The notes beneath the pieces are model-generated. The model saw only the letters and a list, made by a program, of their open reading frames with translations. It had not been told where the DNA came from and ran no database searches. From Spirochaetia bacterium (GTDB lineage Bacteria > Spirochaetota > Spirochaetia > CAKZLE01): a DNA stretch of 62,339 nucleotides. Below are positions 18,351 through 27,123 of the stretch, piece after piece. The position numbers and the translations under genes were made by a program. Numbering within the stretch: the stretch's first letter is position 1; the number at the start of each line of letters is the position of its first letter. Location: NCBI GenBank assembly GCA_021736385.1, contig JAIPFY010000010.1, positions 1 through 62,339 on the forward strand. Direction: 5' to 3'.

Positions 18351-19250
18351 CTATAGGCTCCTCTCTTTTTTCGTAACATACATACGCAGTGCCAGAAATA
18401 GCATGAGCACCATGCTCAGGGTCACGGCCATTACTGCCCCCTGTGAGAAGTTCCATAATCTAAATGATTCGGTATAGATATGGAGTGCAAGTAGATTTGC
18501 TTCCGGGGACGGTGAGAGTCCCATCATGACGAACGGTACTTTGAACTCTCTGAAGTACCACATGAAAGTAAGCAGTATCACCATCCTGGTCACCGGTGCT
18601 GTCAAAGGGATGATGATATGGCGGAACTTCTGCATCAATGTCGCTCCATCGATAGAGGCGGCTTCGAAGTACTCATGTGATATGGTCTGAAGACTGGCGA
18701 GCAGGACGATGAACCAGAAAGGCCATGCGATCCAGATGAAGGTTGTCAAGATTGCCCAGAATGCATTATCACCGACAAGCCAGACTGGCAGATTCTCAAT
18801 CAGATTGGTCTTGATGAGAAAGGCATTGATCATTCCCGTATCATAACTGAACATGTATCGCCAGTTGGTGATCGATACCACCCCCGGAAGGATGAAGGGG
18901 AACAGTAAGAGCCCCCGCACAAGATTCTTACCGCGGAAGGTGCTGGCGTTGAGCACGATCGCTGCCCCCATGCCCAGAACATAGCAGCTGATCTGTGCAA
19001 GGACCACGAATACTATGGTGTACGAGAACGAAGAGACGAAGTTCTCCAGGAATCCGAATCCTGGGGAGAATACGCTGAAGTAGTTCTTCAGTCCCACGAA
19101 TGGTGCCTCGATCCAGTTGTTGATCGTCATAATATTCAGCTTGAAGAAACTGCTCAGAACACCCAGCGACATGGGAATCAGATGAATGCATATCATACAG
19201 ATGAATGCAGGGAGGATGAATATGTAGGGTAATCGGCGATGGTATTTCAA
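18351..19250 (-). CDS. ABC sugar transporter permease, MalF/UgpA type
   Basis: The 299-residue membrane protein has six helices and the coupling motif EAASIDGATLMQKFRHIIIPL characteristic of CUT1 family permeases. It pairs with the next permease to form the channel for the binding protein encoded at 19303-20592. An intercistronic stem-loop lies between it and the binding-protein gene. No ATPase partner is present locally. Confidence 0.9.
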   Translation of the reverse strand: MKYHRRLPYIFILPAFICMICIHLIPMSLGVLSSFFKLNIMTINNWIEAPFVGLKNYFSVFSPGFGFLENFVSSFSYTIVFVVLAQISCYVLGMGAAIVLNASTFRGKNLVRGLLLFPFILPGVVSITNWRYMFSYDTGMINAFLIKTNLIENLPVWLVGDNAFWAILTTFIWIAWPFWFIVLLASLQTISHEYFEAASIDGATLMQKFRHIIIPLTAPVTRMVILLTFMWYFREFKVPFVMMGLSPSPEANLLALHIYTESFRLWNFSQGAVMAVTLSMVLMLFLALRMYVTKKERSL

Positions 19251-19265
19251 ACCTTGGTCTCCTTG

Positions 19266-19297
19266 TATACCGTGCAGCGGTGATGCTGCACGGTATA
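19266..19297 (-). promoter_or_regulatory. Intercistronic stem-loop between binding protein and permease genes
   Basis: Thirteen-base perfect arms TATACCGTGCAGC (19266-19278) and GCTGCACGGTATA (19285-19297) enclose a six-base loop. The structure lies in the 52-base gap after the solute-binding gene, as in the other three importers of the window. Partial termination or 3'-end protection is the likely role. Confidence 0.75.
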
Positions 19298-19302
19298 AGA
19301 TT

Positions 19303-20592
19303 CTACTGGAACTGATCGATCATTCGCTGATGAACCAGCTTTCCTTCCTGAATAGCTGTTCCAACCAGTTCCTCTGAGTACTGCTTCTGCAGATATGCAC
19401 CGAGGATCGTATGCGAGATGATGGTGTCGACTTTAGCAAGTGTTCCTCCCGGACCGCTTTCCGGGTGATGCCCGTGCTGCTCTGCAATGGAAATGAAGCT
19501 GTTCCACGGTTGCTGGTCGAACCCTTCCAGATCAGAGGCCGACAGCAGTGCAGGGACATTCCCGTATACCTTACTCCATAGCGCCACGTGTTCAGGCCTG
19601 AGCAGGAAGGAGATCCATTGGGAAGCAAGTTCCTTGTTGTCTGAATACTCATATACAGCCAGATGAGATCCTCCGCAGAATACGGATGCCTTTCCAGATG
19701 GTCCTGCAGGAGCTGGTGCGACGGCTACCCCATCTACGATTTCAGGTGCGTTCTCCTGCATGTAGGTAAAGGCTTGTGGGGAGTCGTAGTAGAAGGCGAT
19801 CTCTCCATTGGCGAACTTGGCTCTCAGGGTCGCTTTGTCATATTCTGCTGTAGCGGGAGAGGCGACCTTATGAGAGGTGACCAGATCAGTGAGGAATCTG
19901 ATGCCTGCGGTACTCTCGGGGGAATCGATCATGCTGATCGTTGATGATCCGTCGTATGAAGCGATGACGCCTCCTGCCTGATCGATGGTCTGATACAGGT
20001 CATGTGCCATTGCTGATCCCGGGATACCTATGGGGTATTCCATGATTCCTGCGTCCTGAATGGCTTGTGAGACAGAGACCAGTTCATCCCAGCTTGCAGG
20101 GACAGCAAGGCCCAGAGTATCAAGGATGTCTTTTCGGTAGATCAGGCCTCTGGGGTCTGCAAACCAGGGGATGGCGTAGGTCCCCTCGACAGACTGCGGA
20201 CTGATCGTAGCAAGCATGGGTTTGAAGAATGCCTGATCACCGCCTAATGATGCATACAGGTCCGATACTTCGGCAAAAGCTCCGGCGAGAACCTGCTGAG
20301 CCACTGTGGTAGTTCCCATCTGTGTCACATCCGGTCCCTCGTGTGATGATAGAACGAGCAGATTCGACTGATGATAATCACCCCAGCCGATCATCTTCCA
20401 TTCCACTTCGACACCAGTCTCAGCCTTGAATGTATTCTTGAACTGGGTCATGACAGCATGTAACTCGGGTGATTCGGAACCGAAGGTCCAGAAGGTGAGC
20501 TTCTTGACCGGTTCTACTTCGGGTGATCCCTGTGCGGTTACCGCTGATACTGATACGAGTAGTATCGCAAGGATCAATAGAAATCGTTTCAT
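19303..20592 (-). CDS. ABC sugar transporter solute-binding protein (family 1, CUT1)
   Basis: The 429-residue protein starts with a signal peptide (MKRFLLILAILLVSVSAVTA) followed by QGSPEVEP; there is no cysteine for lipid attachment. The mature region has the SBP family 1 pattern: KLTFWTFG, then GVEVEWKMIGWGDY, GPDVTQMGTT and a late WISFLLRPEHVALW. It should bind an oligosaccharide or sugar derivative in the periplasm and deliver it to the two permeases downstream. AGGAGG lies five bases before the ATG. The gene is the first of the operon and is transcribed from a TTGACA promoter whose -10 lies inside the 46-bp palindrome. Confidence 0.9.
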   Translation of the reverse strand: MKRFLLILAILLVSVSAVTAQGSPEVEPVKKLTFWTFGSESPELHAVMTQFKNTFKAETGVEVEWKMIGWGDYHQSNLLVLSSHEGPDVTQMGTTTVAQQVLAGAFAEVSDLYASLGGDQAFFKPMLATISPQSVEGTYAIPWFADPRGLIYRKDILDTLGLAVPASWDELVSVSQAIQDAGIMEYPIGIPGSAMAHDLYQTIDQAGGVIASYDGSSTISMIDSPESTAGIRFLTDLVTSHKVASPATAEYDKATLRAKFANGEIAFYYDSPQAFTYMQENAPEIVDGVAVAPAPAGPSGKASVFCGGSHLAVYEYSDNKELASQWISFLLRPEHVALWSKVYGNVPALLSASDLEGFDQQPWNSFISIAEQHGHHPESGPGGTLAKVDTIISHTILGAYLQKQYSEELVGTAIQEGKLVHQRMIDQFQ

Positions 20593-20600
20593 GTGTGCCT

Positions 20601-20646
20601 CCTATAATAATATGAACGTTCATATGAACGTTCATATTATTATAGG
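20601..20646 (-). promoter_or_regulatory. 46-bp perfect palindrome containing two abutting LacI-type operators
   Basis: The sequence from 20601 to 20646 is identical to its own reverse complement, centred on CATATG at 20621-20626. It contains two copies of the 12-base palindrome ATGAACGTTCAT (20612-20623 and 20624-20635). A central CG is typical of LacI-family half-site pairs. The -10 of the binding-protein promoter lies within it, and the predicted start point is close to its centre. It is the likely operator for the LacI regulator at 14053-15057, with two dimers or a tetramer side by side. Confidence 0.8.
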
Positions 20647-20662
20647 TAGTATGATTTGTCAA
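20634..20662 (-). promoter_or_regulatory. Promoter of the minus-strand sugar-importer operon
   Basis: On the minus strand TTGACA (20662-20657) and TAATAT (20639-20634) are separated by 17 bases. The -10 is inside the palindromic operator, so repressor binding would block RNA polymerase. The start point is near 20627, about 35 bases before the ATG. Confidence 0.7.
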
Positions 20663-20797
20663 ACAATTTTTTTATAGATTATGAATCAGAGATAGCCAAC
20701 AGGGGAGGACCGTCGGGAGCATTGACTGACAGTAGTACTATCTCCTCCTGGGATGTGGGGGGCTTGTATTCGGTTGTCGAGCTTGTAGCTGTAAAGC

Positions 20798-20811
20798 TGT
20801 AAGTGTTTACA
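20798..20811 (+). promoter_or_regulatory. LacI-type operator upstream of the plus-strand lacI-like gene
   Basis: TGTAAGTGTTTACA has perfect TGTAA/TTACA half sites. It lies 29 bases upstream of the ATG at 20841 and resembles the site at 21869-21882, which suggests autoregulation by the adjacent LacI-family protein. Confidence 0.5.
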
Positions 20812-20840
20812 AACCTGCCATGGCAGACTATACTCGGGAC

Positions 20841-21824
20841 ATGAAAGCGACAATACATGATGTTGCCCGGGTCTCAGGTGTATCCATCGGTACCGTGAGC
20901 CGGGTGTTGAATAATAAGCCTTCGGTGAAACCCTCTACAAGAGAACGGGTCCAGCGTGCCGTCGATGAACTGGGGTATGTCCCTGAATCGGCTGCCAGGG
21001 ATCTCTCCACCGGAAGCCGGCTCACCGTAGGTATCCACCTGACCGAAGGGACTCATCGTCTTACCCCGTTCTCCCTGCTGTTCTTTCAGGCTGTGATGAG
21101 AAAGGCCCTCGGGTTCGGAGCAAGAGTCGTAGACCTTCCCTCGAAACCTGATGGGCTGCCCTCGACCAATGTGGACGGTGTGATCCTCCTCGGCGCCCAT
21201 AAGGGTGATCCCCGCATCGAGTATCTTGAAGCACAGGGTATGCCCTATGTCCTGATCGGGCATGATATCGGGAGATGCTGGGTAGCCCCGGATGATTATG
21301 ACGGTGGACGGCAGATCGCACACTATCTCACAGCCTGCGGCCATACGCAGATCCTGTTCGTCTCGTTCCGACTCGATTTTCAGAACATCACCGATCGGCT
21401 CAGAGGGTTCACCGATGAACTCGAACGTGCCGGAGGTGCACTGCTGGAGTCGCAGATCATCAGTGAAGTCGATACTTCTCTGGATGCCTATCGCAGGTTC
21501 TCACGCTACATCACCGAACAGCCTGAGCAGATGGAACGGGCGACAGCGATATTCGCCTGTTCTGATGAGATCGCTGTCGGGGTGAAGGCCGCTCTGCTGG
21601 ATAACGGCTACAGCATACCGAAAGATTACTCCCTGGTGGGGTTCGATGATATGCCCGAACTCTCCGAGGGGCTTACCACCGTCCATCAGGATATCCCGGA
21701 GATAGCAGCGATCGCTATCCAGCTGCTGCAGGAGCAGATCGCCGGGAAGCCCCCCGGGACCCGGATCGTCCCCGTCCAGCTCGTTGTCCGGCGCAGTACC
21801 GGAATGAACCTCCATACTCTATAG
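20841..21824 (+). CDS. LacI-family transcriptional regulator of the plus-strand sugar operon
   Basis: The 327-residue regulator has the LacI N-terminus (MKATIHDVARVSGVSIGTVS, residues 1-20), hinge helix (ESAARDLSTGSR) and a sugar-binding-type effector domain. The ATG at 20841 is preferred because it gives the family's usual N-terminus; the upstream ATG at 20820 adds seven residues and lacks a ribosome binding site. The gene lies 76 bases before the binding-protein gene at 21901 and probably controls it through the operator at 21869-21882. It is divergent from the other sugar operon, which has its own LacI protein. Confidence 0.9.
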   Translation: MKATIHDVARVSGVSIGTVSRVLNNKPSVKPSTRERVQRAVDELGYVPESAARDLSTGSRLTVGIHLTEGTHRLTPFSLLFFQAVMRKALGFGARVVDLPSKPDGLPSTNVDGVILLGAHKGDPRIEYLEAQGMPYVLIGHDIGRCWVAPDDYDGGRQIAHYLTACGHTQILFVSFRLDFQNITDRLRGFTDELERAGGALLESQIISEVDTSLDAYRRFSRYITEQPEQMERATAIFACSDEIAVGVKAALLDNGYSIPKDYSLVGFDDMPELSEGLTTVHQDIPEIAAIAIQLLQEQIAGKPPGTRIVPVQLVVRRSTGMNLHTL

Positions 21825-21840
21825 ATTTCTCACTTTTCAT

Positions 21841-21868
21841 TTGACAAAGTGATGAATCAATGTAAGAC
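21841..21868 (+). promoter_or_regulatory. Promoter of the plus-strand sugar-importer operon
   Basis: TTGACA (21841-21846) is followed after 16 bases by TAAGAC (21863-21868), a weak -10 element. The operator at 21869-21882 covers the expected start point. Confidence 0.5.
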
Positions 21869-21882
21869 TGTAAACGGTAACA
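21869..21882 (+). promoter_or_regulatory. LacI-type operator before the second sugar importer
   Basis: TGTAAACGGTAACA is an imperfect palindrome with a central CG; five of seven base pairs match. It lies directly after the -10 and before the AGGAGG of the binding-protein gene. It shares TGTAA and the ACA end with the site at 20798-20811. Confidence 0.55.
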
Positions 21883-21900
21883 AATTTACAGGAGGTTTCC

Positions 21901-23205
21901 ATGAAACGAATACTGCTTCTTATGCTGATGACACTTATCGCATCTGCGCTGCTGGTTGCCGGAGGTTCTCAGGAGGTTGGGGATGATGGGCTGGTAGAGC
22001 TGGTGATCCCTCACTATAAAGCCGGTCAGAATGTCGGTGGTAAGTTCTTTCTTCCTCAGGTGGACCGCTTCAACACCTTGTATGAAGGGAAGTACCGGAT
22101 CGTCATCGAAGAACTCCCCCAGGATGGCTACAACGACAAGATGAAGCTGCTGGCCCAGATGAACAATCTGCCGGCTCTCATCGAAGGTGTCGCTGATACT
22201 GTCTGGTTCGATGAGTTCATGCTTACCAATGATCGTGTACAGGATCTCAAGCCCTGGCTGGATGCCAATCCTCAGGTGAGGGCACTGCTGCTTGATGATG
22301 CGGTGGAGTTCAATACCAGAGACGGTAAGATCGTATCACTTCCTCTGGCTCTGGCCAGACCGATCGGACTGTTCTACAACAACACGATGATCAAACCTGC
22401 CAGACCCATCGGGGAGATGACCCACCAGGAGTTCCTGGAAACCCTCGGAGATGAGAAGATCGCCTTCATGACCAGTGAGAATGGCTGGACGACGAACCTC
22501 TTCTATACCTCCCTGATCGCTGCAGAGCCCGGTGGAGTAGAACTGCTGCAAAGCGGGGTAGAGAACAAGATCTATGATTTCACCGGTCCTATCTGGATAG
22601 AGGCTACAGCCAATCTGCAGTATGTCCTGCAGAACCATGCTAGCGGCAACACCCTTGGTGCGGCATATGCTGATGCCGCGAACGCCTTCATGAGCAGGCG
22701 ATCAGCAGTGATCCCCAACGGTCCCTGGATGGTAGGGGACTTCTCTTCAGGTGCAGAGGATAAATGGTCGAACGGGTTCACCGGTGATCAGGTATCAGGT
22801 GATGTCTATCCGGGCAACTTTGCCGTTGCCAATGTCCGTGGTTACAACTGGTGGATCCCCAAAGGTCTTCCTGAGGGAGAACTGGAAGCAGCGCTCGCAT
22901 TCCTCGAGTTCATCATGCGACCAGCTGAGCTGGAAGCGTTCATGCTCGTAGAGGGCGGGGTCGTCCCCAAACTCGAACCTTCACAGGAGTTCCTCAAAGC
23001 GCAGCAGGAGAACCCGATTCTTGCAGATCTGGCGGCGACGGTCAATGAGGATACCCGACTGGCACCTCTGTTCGGAGATGTGGTTCCCGGTTCCATAGCC
23101 AACATCGAATGGGGGAAACTGCTGCCGAAACTGATCGACAATACCTTCACCCCCGAGCAGTTCTGTGCAGAACTGACGAAGAAAGCTGCAGAGACCCGTC
23201 TGTAG
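21901..23205 (+). CDS. ABC sugar transporter solute-binding protein (family 1, CUT1)
   Basis: This 434-residue protein has a signal peptide (MKRILLLMLMTLIASALLVA) followed by GGSQEVGDDG without a lipobox cysteine. Features of the SBP family 1 fold include VELVIPHYKAG, a hinge region with QVDRFNTLYEG, and RSAVIPNGPWMVGDF near the ligand cleft. AGGAGG lies five bases before the ATG. It is the first gene of an operon with two permeases and a debranching-type glycosidase, so an alpha-glucan oligosaccharide is a plausible ligand. A stem-loop follows the stop codon. Confidence 0.9.
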   Translation: MKRILLLMLMTLIASALLVAGGSQEVGDDGLVELVIPHYKAGQNVGGKFFLPQVDRFNTLYEGKYRIVIEELPQDGYNDKMKLLAQMNNLPALIEGVADTVWFDEFMLTNDRVQDLKPWLDANPQVRALLLDDAVEFNTRDGKIVSLPLALARPIGLFYNNTMIKPARPIGEMTHQEFLETLGDEKIAFMTSENGWTTNLFYTSLIAAEPGGVELLQSGVENKIYDFTGPIWIEATANLQYVLQNHASGNTLGAAYADAANAFMSRRSAVIPNGPWMVGDFSSGAEDKWSNGFTGDQVSGDVYPGNFAVANVRGYNWWIPKGLPEGELEAALAFLEFIMRPAELEAFMLVEGGVVPKLEPSQEFLKAQQENPILADLAATVNEDTRLAPLFGDVVPGSIANIEWGKLLPKLIDNTFTPEQFCAELTKKAAETRL

Positions 23206-23220
23206 GACGCATGCGAGTGT

Positions 23221-23251
23221 GCCGCTCTGTACTGAGAGTCTTCAGAGCGGC
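23221..23251 (+). promoter_or_regulatory. Intercistronic stem-loop after the second sugar-binding protein gene
   Basis: Nine-base arms GCCGCTCTG (23221-23229) and CAGAGCGGC (23243-23251) lie in the gap between the binding protein and the first permease, 15 bases after the stop. No T-run follows, so partial attenuation or message protection is more likely than full termination. Confidence 0.7.
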
Positions 23252-23274
23252 TGCTTATGCTACCAGGAGGTACC

Positions 23275-24156
23275 ATGACTTTGAACAAGCTGGAACGAAA
23301 GTATGTCCCTTTTGCATACATGTTCCTCATACCTACCGTCGCTGTGTTCCTGCTCTTCTACCTGGTTCCCATCGTAACGGTCTTCTTTACCAGTTTCACC
23401 CGGTGGGACGGGTTCAATGCCCCGACCTTCAACGGGATCACCAACTATCTCAGGTTCTTCACCCAGAGCAGTTTTCTCATATCGCTGCGAAATCTGCTGC
23501 TCTGGTCACTGATCGCAGCCACGCTGCATGTGGGGTTCGGGGTACTGGTGGCGTTCATCCTCTACCAGAGACCAAAGGGCTGGAAGGCCATCAGAGCGGT
23601 CTATATGATCCCCAATATCATCTCCTCCGCTGCGATGGCGATGATCTTCCGCTTCATGTTCAATAATGACTTCGGGGTCCTCAATGGGGTGATCCGTCTG
23701 GTCAATCCCTCCTTTCAGGTCAATTGGTTCTTTGAATCCCCCTGGGCGTTCATCGCGATCACGCTGACCTGGCTCTTCTATGGTGCGATCATCACGCTCA
23801 TCGTCCTCGGTGACCTGATGAACATACCTTCGTATCTGCATGATGCGGCAAAGATCGATGGTGCCACAGGCCTGCAGGCGATCGTTCACATCGAACTTCC
23901 CCTGTGCCGGTATGCCATTGGAACAAGCATCATCCTTTCGATCACCTCACGTATCGCCATGTATGAGGCGATCGCCCTGACGACCCGAGGCGGTCCCGGG
24001 GATGACACCATGAATATTCCCATCATCCTGATGAAGGCGATCACAGACCTGAACTATGGTCTGGCGAATGCAGCAGCAGTGTTCATGTTCGTGATGGGCA
24101 TCGTCACACTGCTGGTCATAAACCGGCTCTTCAAGATGAACGATCCGGTCTATTAG
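23275..24156 (+). CDS. ABC sugar transporter permease, MalF/UgpA type
   Basis: The 293-residue membrane protein has six helices and the CUT1 coupling motif HDAAKIDGATGLQAIVHIELP. The ATG at 23275 is used because AGGAGG sits four bases before it; an upstream in-frame start at 23257 lies before that site. It forms a heterodimer with the next permease. The operon has no ATPase gene, as in the divergent sugar operon. Confidence 0.9.
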   Translation: MTLNKLERKYVPFAYMFLIPTVAVFLLFYLVPIVTVFFTSFTRWDGFNAPTFNGITNYLRFFTQSSFLISLRNLLLWSLIAATLHVGFGVLVAFILYQRPKGWKAIRAVYMIPNIISSAAMAMIFRFMFNNDFGVLNGVIRLVNPSFQVNWFFESPWAFIAITLTWLFYGAIITLIVLGDLMNIPSYLHDAAKIDGATGLQAIVHIELPLCRYAIGTSIILSITSRIAMYEAIALTTRGGPGDDTMNIPIILMKAITDLNYGLANAAAVFMFVMGIVTLLVINRLFKMNDPVY

Positions 24157-24166
24157 GAGTGTACCC

Positions 24167-25021
24167 ATGTCATATACTGCACTGAGCCGAGATAAGCTCA
24201 GAGGTCTCGGAGCGAATCTATTCATCTACTCCATCATGGGGTTCGTCTTTATCATCTCGGTCTTTCCCGTCATCTGGGTGATCATGTCGGCGTTCAAGGA
24301 GAACTCGGCGATCCTGGGTAATCCGTTCTCACTGCCGAAGGGTTTTGACTTCAATCCCTTCATACAGGTGTTCACCCAGTATAATTTCGGCCTCTATACC
24401 ATGAACTCTCTGGTCATCGCATCAGCTGCGACGATCGTCTCCCTGCTGATCTACTCCATGGGCGCCTACTCGATAGCGAAGTTCGAATTCCCCGGTAAGA
24501 CGATGCTGTACCTGCTGTTCACCCTGACCCTGCTGGTCCCTCCCCATACCAAGGCCCAGCCGATCTTCACGCTGGTGAACAGGCTCGGGTTTTCTGATAC
24601 CAGATTCGGATTGATCTTCGTATACATCTCCTTCGGTATGGCGATCACGATGTTCATCATGCGGATCACCTTCATGGCTATTCCCAGATCGCTGAACGAA
24701 GCGGCGTTCATGGAAGGTGCGGGGTTCTGGCAGGTCTTCTGGTCGATAAACCTGCCGCTGGCCAAGACCGGTCTGGCTACCTCAGGGATCATGATGTTCC
24801 TTGCCAACTGGAACGAGTATTTCTATGCACTGCTGCTCACCAGCTCTCCGAAGGTCCGAACGCTGCCACTTGCTCTTGCGTTCTTCACTGAAGCGTTCTC
24901 CTACGACTATACCCAGATGTTCGCAGCGCTCACGATCGTCATCCTCCCGGGGATCATCATGTATATCCTGACACAGGAACAGGTGCAGGCCAGTGTGGCA
25001 TCCTCAGGTGTGAAGGGGTAG
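24167..25021 (+). CDS. ABC sugar transporter permease, MalG/AraQ type
   Basis: The 284-residue membrane protein has six helices and the coupling segment NEAAFMEGAGFWQVFWSINLP, in which the usual EAA-IDG reads EAA-MEG. AGGAG lies upstream of the ATG, ten bases after the previous stop. The glycosidase gene starts two bases after its stop, so both are in one transcript. Confidence 0.9.
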   Translation: MSYTALSRDKLRGLGANLFIYSIMGFVFIISVFPVIWVIMSAFKENSAILGNPFSLPKGFDFNPFIQVFTQYNFGLYTMNSLVIASAATIVSLLIYSMGAYSIAKFEFPGKTMLYLLFTLTLLVPPHTKAQPIFTLVNRLGFSDTRFGLIFVYISFGMAITMFIMRITFMAIPRSLNEAAFMEGAGFWQVFWSINLPLAKTGLATSGIMMFLANWNEYFYALLLTSSPKVRTLPLALAFFTEAFSYDYTQMFAALTIVILPGIIMYILTQEQVQASVASSGVKG

Positions 25022-25023
25022 TG

Positions 25024-27123
25024 ATGAGTATGCTGATTCATAGACAGGAAGATCAGGTCCGTCACGCCTACCACAGTTCCGAGGTGGGGCTGGTCGACTG
25101 GATAGCGCGTAACTACGAGAGGGGTAATGAGATCCAGGTCGCCGTGGCATACCAGAACTATGGGCTGCTGCTGCTGCTCAGGACCGATCATGCCATCGAG
25201 CTGCTTCCCTCTCAGCAGCAGTGCAGATACCGGGAGCAGAAGGAGCTGCTCTCTGACAGGAGGATCCGTCATGCGGTCACCGGCTCCTATGAACTGAACA
25301 GCCGCGTTGAGACGAGGATAGCCATCGAAGAGGTCTTTCTGGAGTCCATGCGTGGGATCAGAGTGTTTCAGGAGGCGGGAAGAGCTGCCTATGAGCAGCA
25401 TCAGGTCCTCCGGATACCTCCTGCCGTTAGCTCCTACGGTACCGCCGAGGGCGGGGTCTCGTTTCGTATGGAACGGGAGGTCCTTGACTCCTTCAACTAC
25501 CGGGTGGATCTGTTCATCGATGGTGCACGTGCCCTGGATACCGGGCACTCGGTCATCGTCCCGGCAGGAAGCTGCTGCGTGAGCCTGACCGTACAGCTGA
25601 CCGGCAGATTCACTGATGAGGATTATGCTCCATTGACCTCCGGACCCATGGATCTGCTCAAGCCTGCGATACGCAGGCAGCTCTCCGGTGCGAGTGCGTT
25701 CTGCAGGGAACTCACCGCAGATCAGCTCGAGGGGTTGAGTCTCCTCTCACGCAAGGGAAAACTGCTTGCCGGTGGACCGCGATTCTTCACCTACTTCGGG
25801 AGAGACACCCTCATCTCCATTGCCATGCTCACCGGTACGGTCTCTGCGGATCTAGCCCTTCATGCATTCCGCTCTGTACTGGAGCGTCTTTCGATCAGGG
25901 GAGAGGTGGCACATGAGGAGAACGTCGGGGAATATGCTGCGCTGCATGCGCTGCAGCAGGACTCCGGGCATCTCCGGGTACCTGCAGTCTCACAGACACC
26001 GGCTGTCCTGCTGGAGTACCACATGGTCGATGATGATCTCCTCTTTCCTGCAGTCCTGGCCCGCTGGACTGAGATCGAGGGGGCAGAGGATCTCAAAGAG
26101 CTGCTCGGAGGATCATTCAAGACCGTCACAGGAGAACAGGTCAGCGGGTATGAACTGCTCGGCAGGACGGTCACCTACTGCTTCGAGCGGATAGCGGAGG
26201 GGTTGGTCCCCTATCATCCCGGTGTCGATGTGGGCGATTGGCGGGACAGCCTGTCAGCTCAGGGCATCCGGTACAGTTATGAGGTGAATAACGGGTTGGG
26301 TATGAACTGCATCGCGGCGGTGAGGTCCCTTGCAGATCAGCTCCCTGGTCTGCATCGGTTCCTTCCCCCCGGGATCCTGACAGATGAGGGGGATGCTATC
26401 TCAGCTGCCTTCAGAGAAGAGACCTCGCGGTTCACCGTACAGGTCGCTGCCAGTGAGGTCCGTGATCGAGTACTGCGATGGCTGGAGCATGCAGGCTTCT
26501 CTGACGAGGAGCTGGAGGTCCTGCATCAGCGTCTTGCTGAAGCTGCAGTGGACCCTGATGGCTATCGGTTCACAGCCTTCGGCCTTGATGCGCAGCAGGA
26601 GCCGATAGCGGTCCAGCATAATGATGTGGCTTTCACGCTGCTCTTCGGAGATCCCTGTCTCCAGGATCTTGATGAACTGCTGCTGCCTCTGGAGACCCCG
26701 TTCCCGCTTGGTCTGAAGACGGATGTGGGGATCCTGGTCTCGAACCCGGTATTCGCTGCCCGTTCGGGTGGGACCGATGCGCTTGACCGAAGTCACTACC
26801 ATGGGCTTGTCGTATGGCCGCTGATGAACAGCCTGCTCTATCATGGTGTTCAGCGGCAGCTCAAGGGTCTGCAGACAGCGGAGCACTCATCGTCAGATAT
26901 GCTGCTCACAGGTGCCTGTCGGCATCGCCTCGAGCGAATCAAGGCGTATCTGGGAGGTCTGCATGAGAAGTTGAGTGACTTCAACTCAAGTGAGCTGTGG
27001 ACCTTCTCTCCTGCTCGATCAGGTGACATCCCGCTTGCCTTCGGGAAAGAGACCGGCAGTGCTACCGAGTCCAATCCGCTGCAGTTGTGGAGCTGTCTGG
27101 GTTTCACCAGCCTGTTCGATTGA
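25024..27123 (+). CDS. Glycogen-debranching-type (alpha/alpha)6 glycoside hydrolase, putative amylo-alpha-1,6-glucosidase
   Basis: The 699-residue protein has an N-terminal beta-rich region (to about 230) and a C-terminal (alpha/alpha)6-type domain. Recognisable segments are FFTYFGRDTLISI, PGVDVGDWRDS, YEVNNGLGMNC and the late HYHGLVVWPLMNSLLYHG. GRDT and WRDS blocks with acidic residues are shared with GDE_C and related GH63/GH15-like glucosidases, which release glucose from branched alpha-glucans. There is no signal peptide, so it is cytoplasmic and would act on imported oligosaccharides. The ATG at 25024 is favoured because AAGGGG lies five bases upstream; GTG at 25021 is possible. The precise family is uncertain. 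Confidence 0.65.
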   Translation: MSMLIHRQEDQVRHAYHSSEVGLVDWIARNYERGNEIQVAVAYQNYGLLLLLRTDHAIELLPSQQQCRYREQKELLSDRRIRHAVTGSYELNSRVETRIAIEEVFLESMRGIRVFQEAGRAAYEQHQVLRIPPAVSSYGTAEGGVSFRMEREVLDSFNYRVDLFIDGARALDTGHSVIVPAGSCCVSLTVQLTGRFTDEDYAPLTSGPMDLLKPAIRRQLSGASAFCRELTADQLEGLSLLSRKGKLLAGGPRFFTYFGRDTLISIAMLTGTVSADLALHAFRSVLERLSIRGEVAHEENVGEYAALHALQQDSGHLRVPAVSQTPAVLLEYHMVDDDLLFPAVLARWTEIEGAEDLKELLGGSFKTVTGEQVSGYELLGRTVTYCFERIAEGLVPYHPGVDVGDWRDSLSAQGIRYSYEVNNGLGMNCIAAVRSLADQLPGLHRFLPPGILTDEGDAISAAFREETSRFTVQVAASEVRDRVLRWLEHAGFSDEELEVLHQRLAEAAVDPDGYRFTAFGLDAQQEPIAVQHNDVAFTLLFGDPCLQDLDELLLPLETPFPLGLKTDVGILVSNPVFAARSGGTDALDRSHYHGLVVWPLMNSLLYHGVQRQLKGLQTAEHSSSDMLLTGACRHRLERIKAYLGGLHEKLSDFNSSELWTFSPARSGDIPLAFGKETGSATESNPLQLWSCLGFTSLFD

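Noticed and set aside
20601-20646. 46-bp palindrome as a terminator or RNA hairpin that hides the ribosome binding site
   Set aside because: The predicted start of transcription is near its centre, so only half would be in the RNA. It lacks a T-run and contains two LacI-type sites, which makes a DNA operator more likely.
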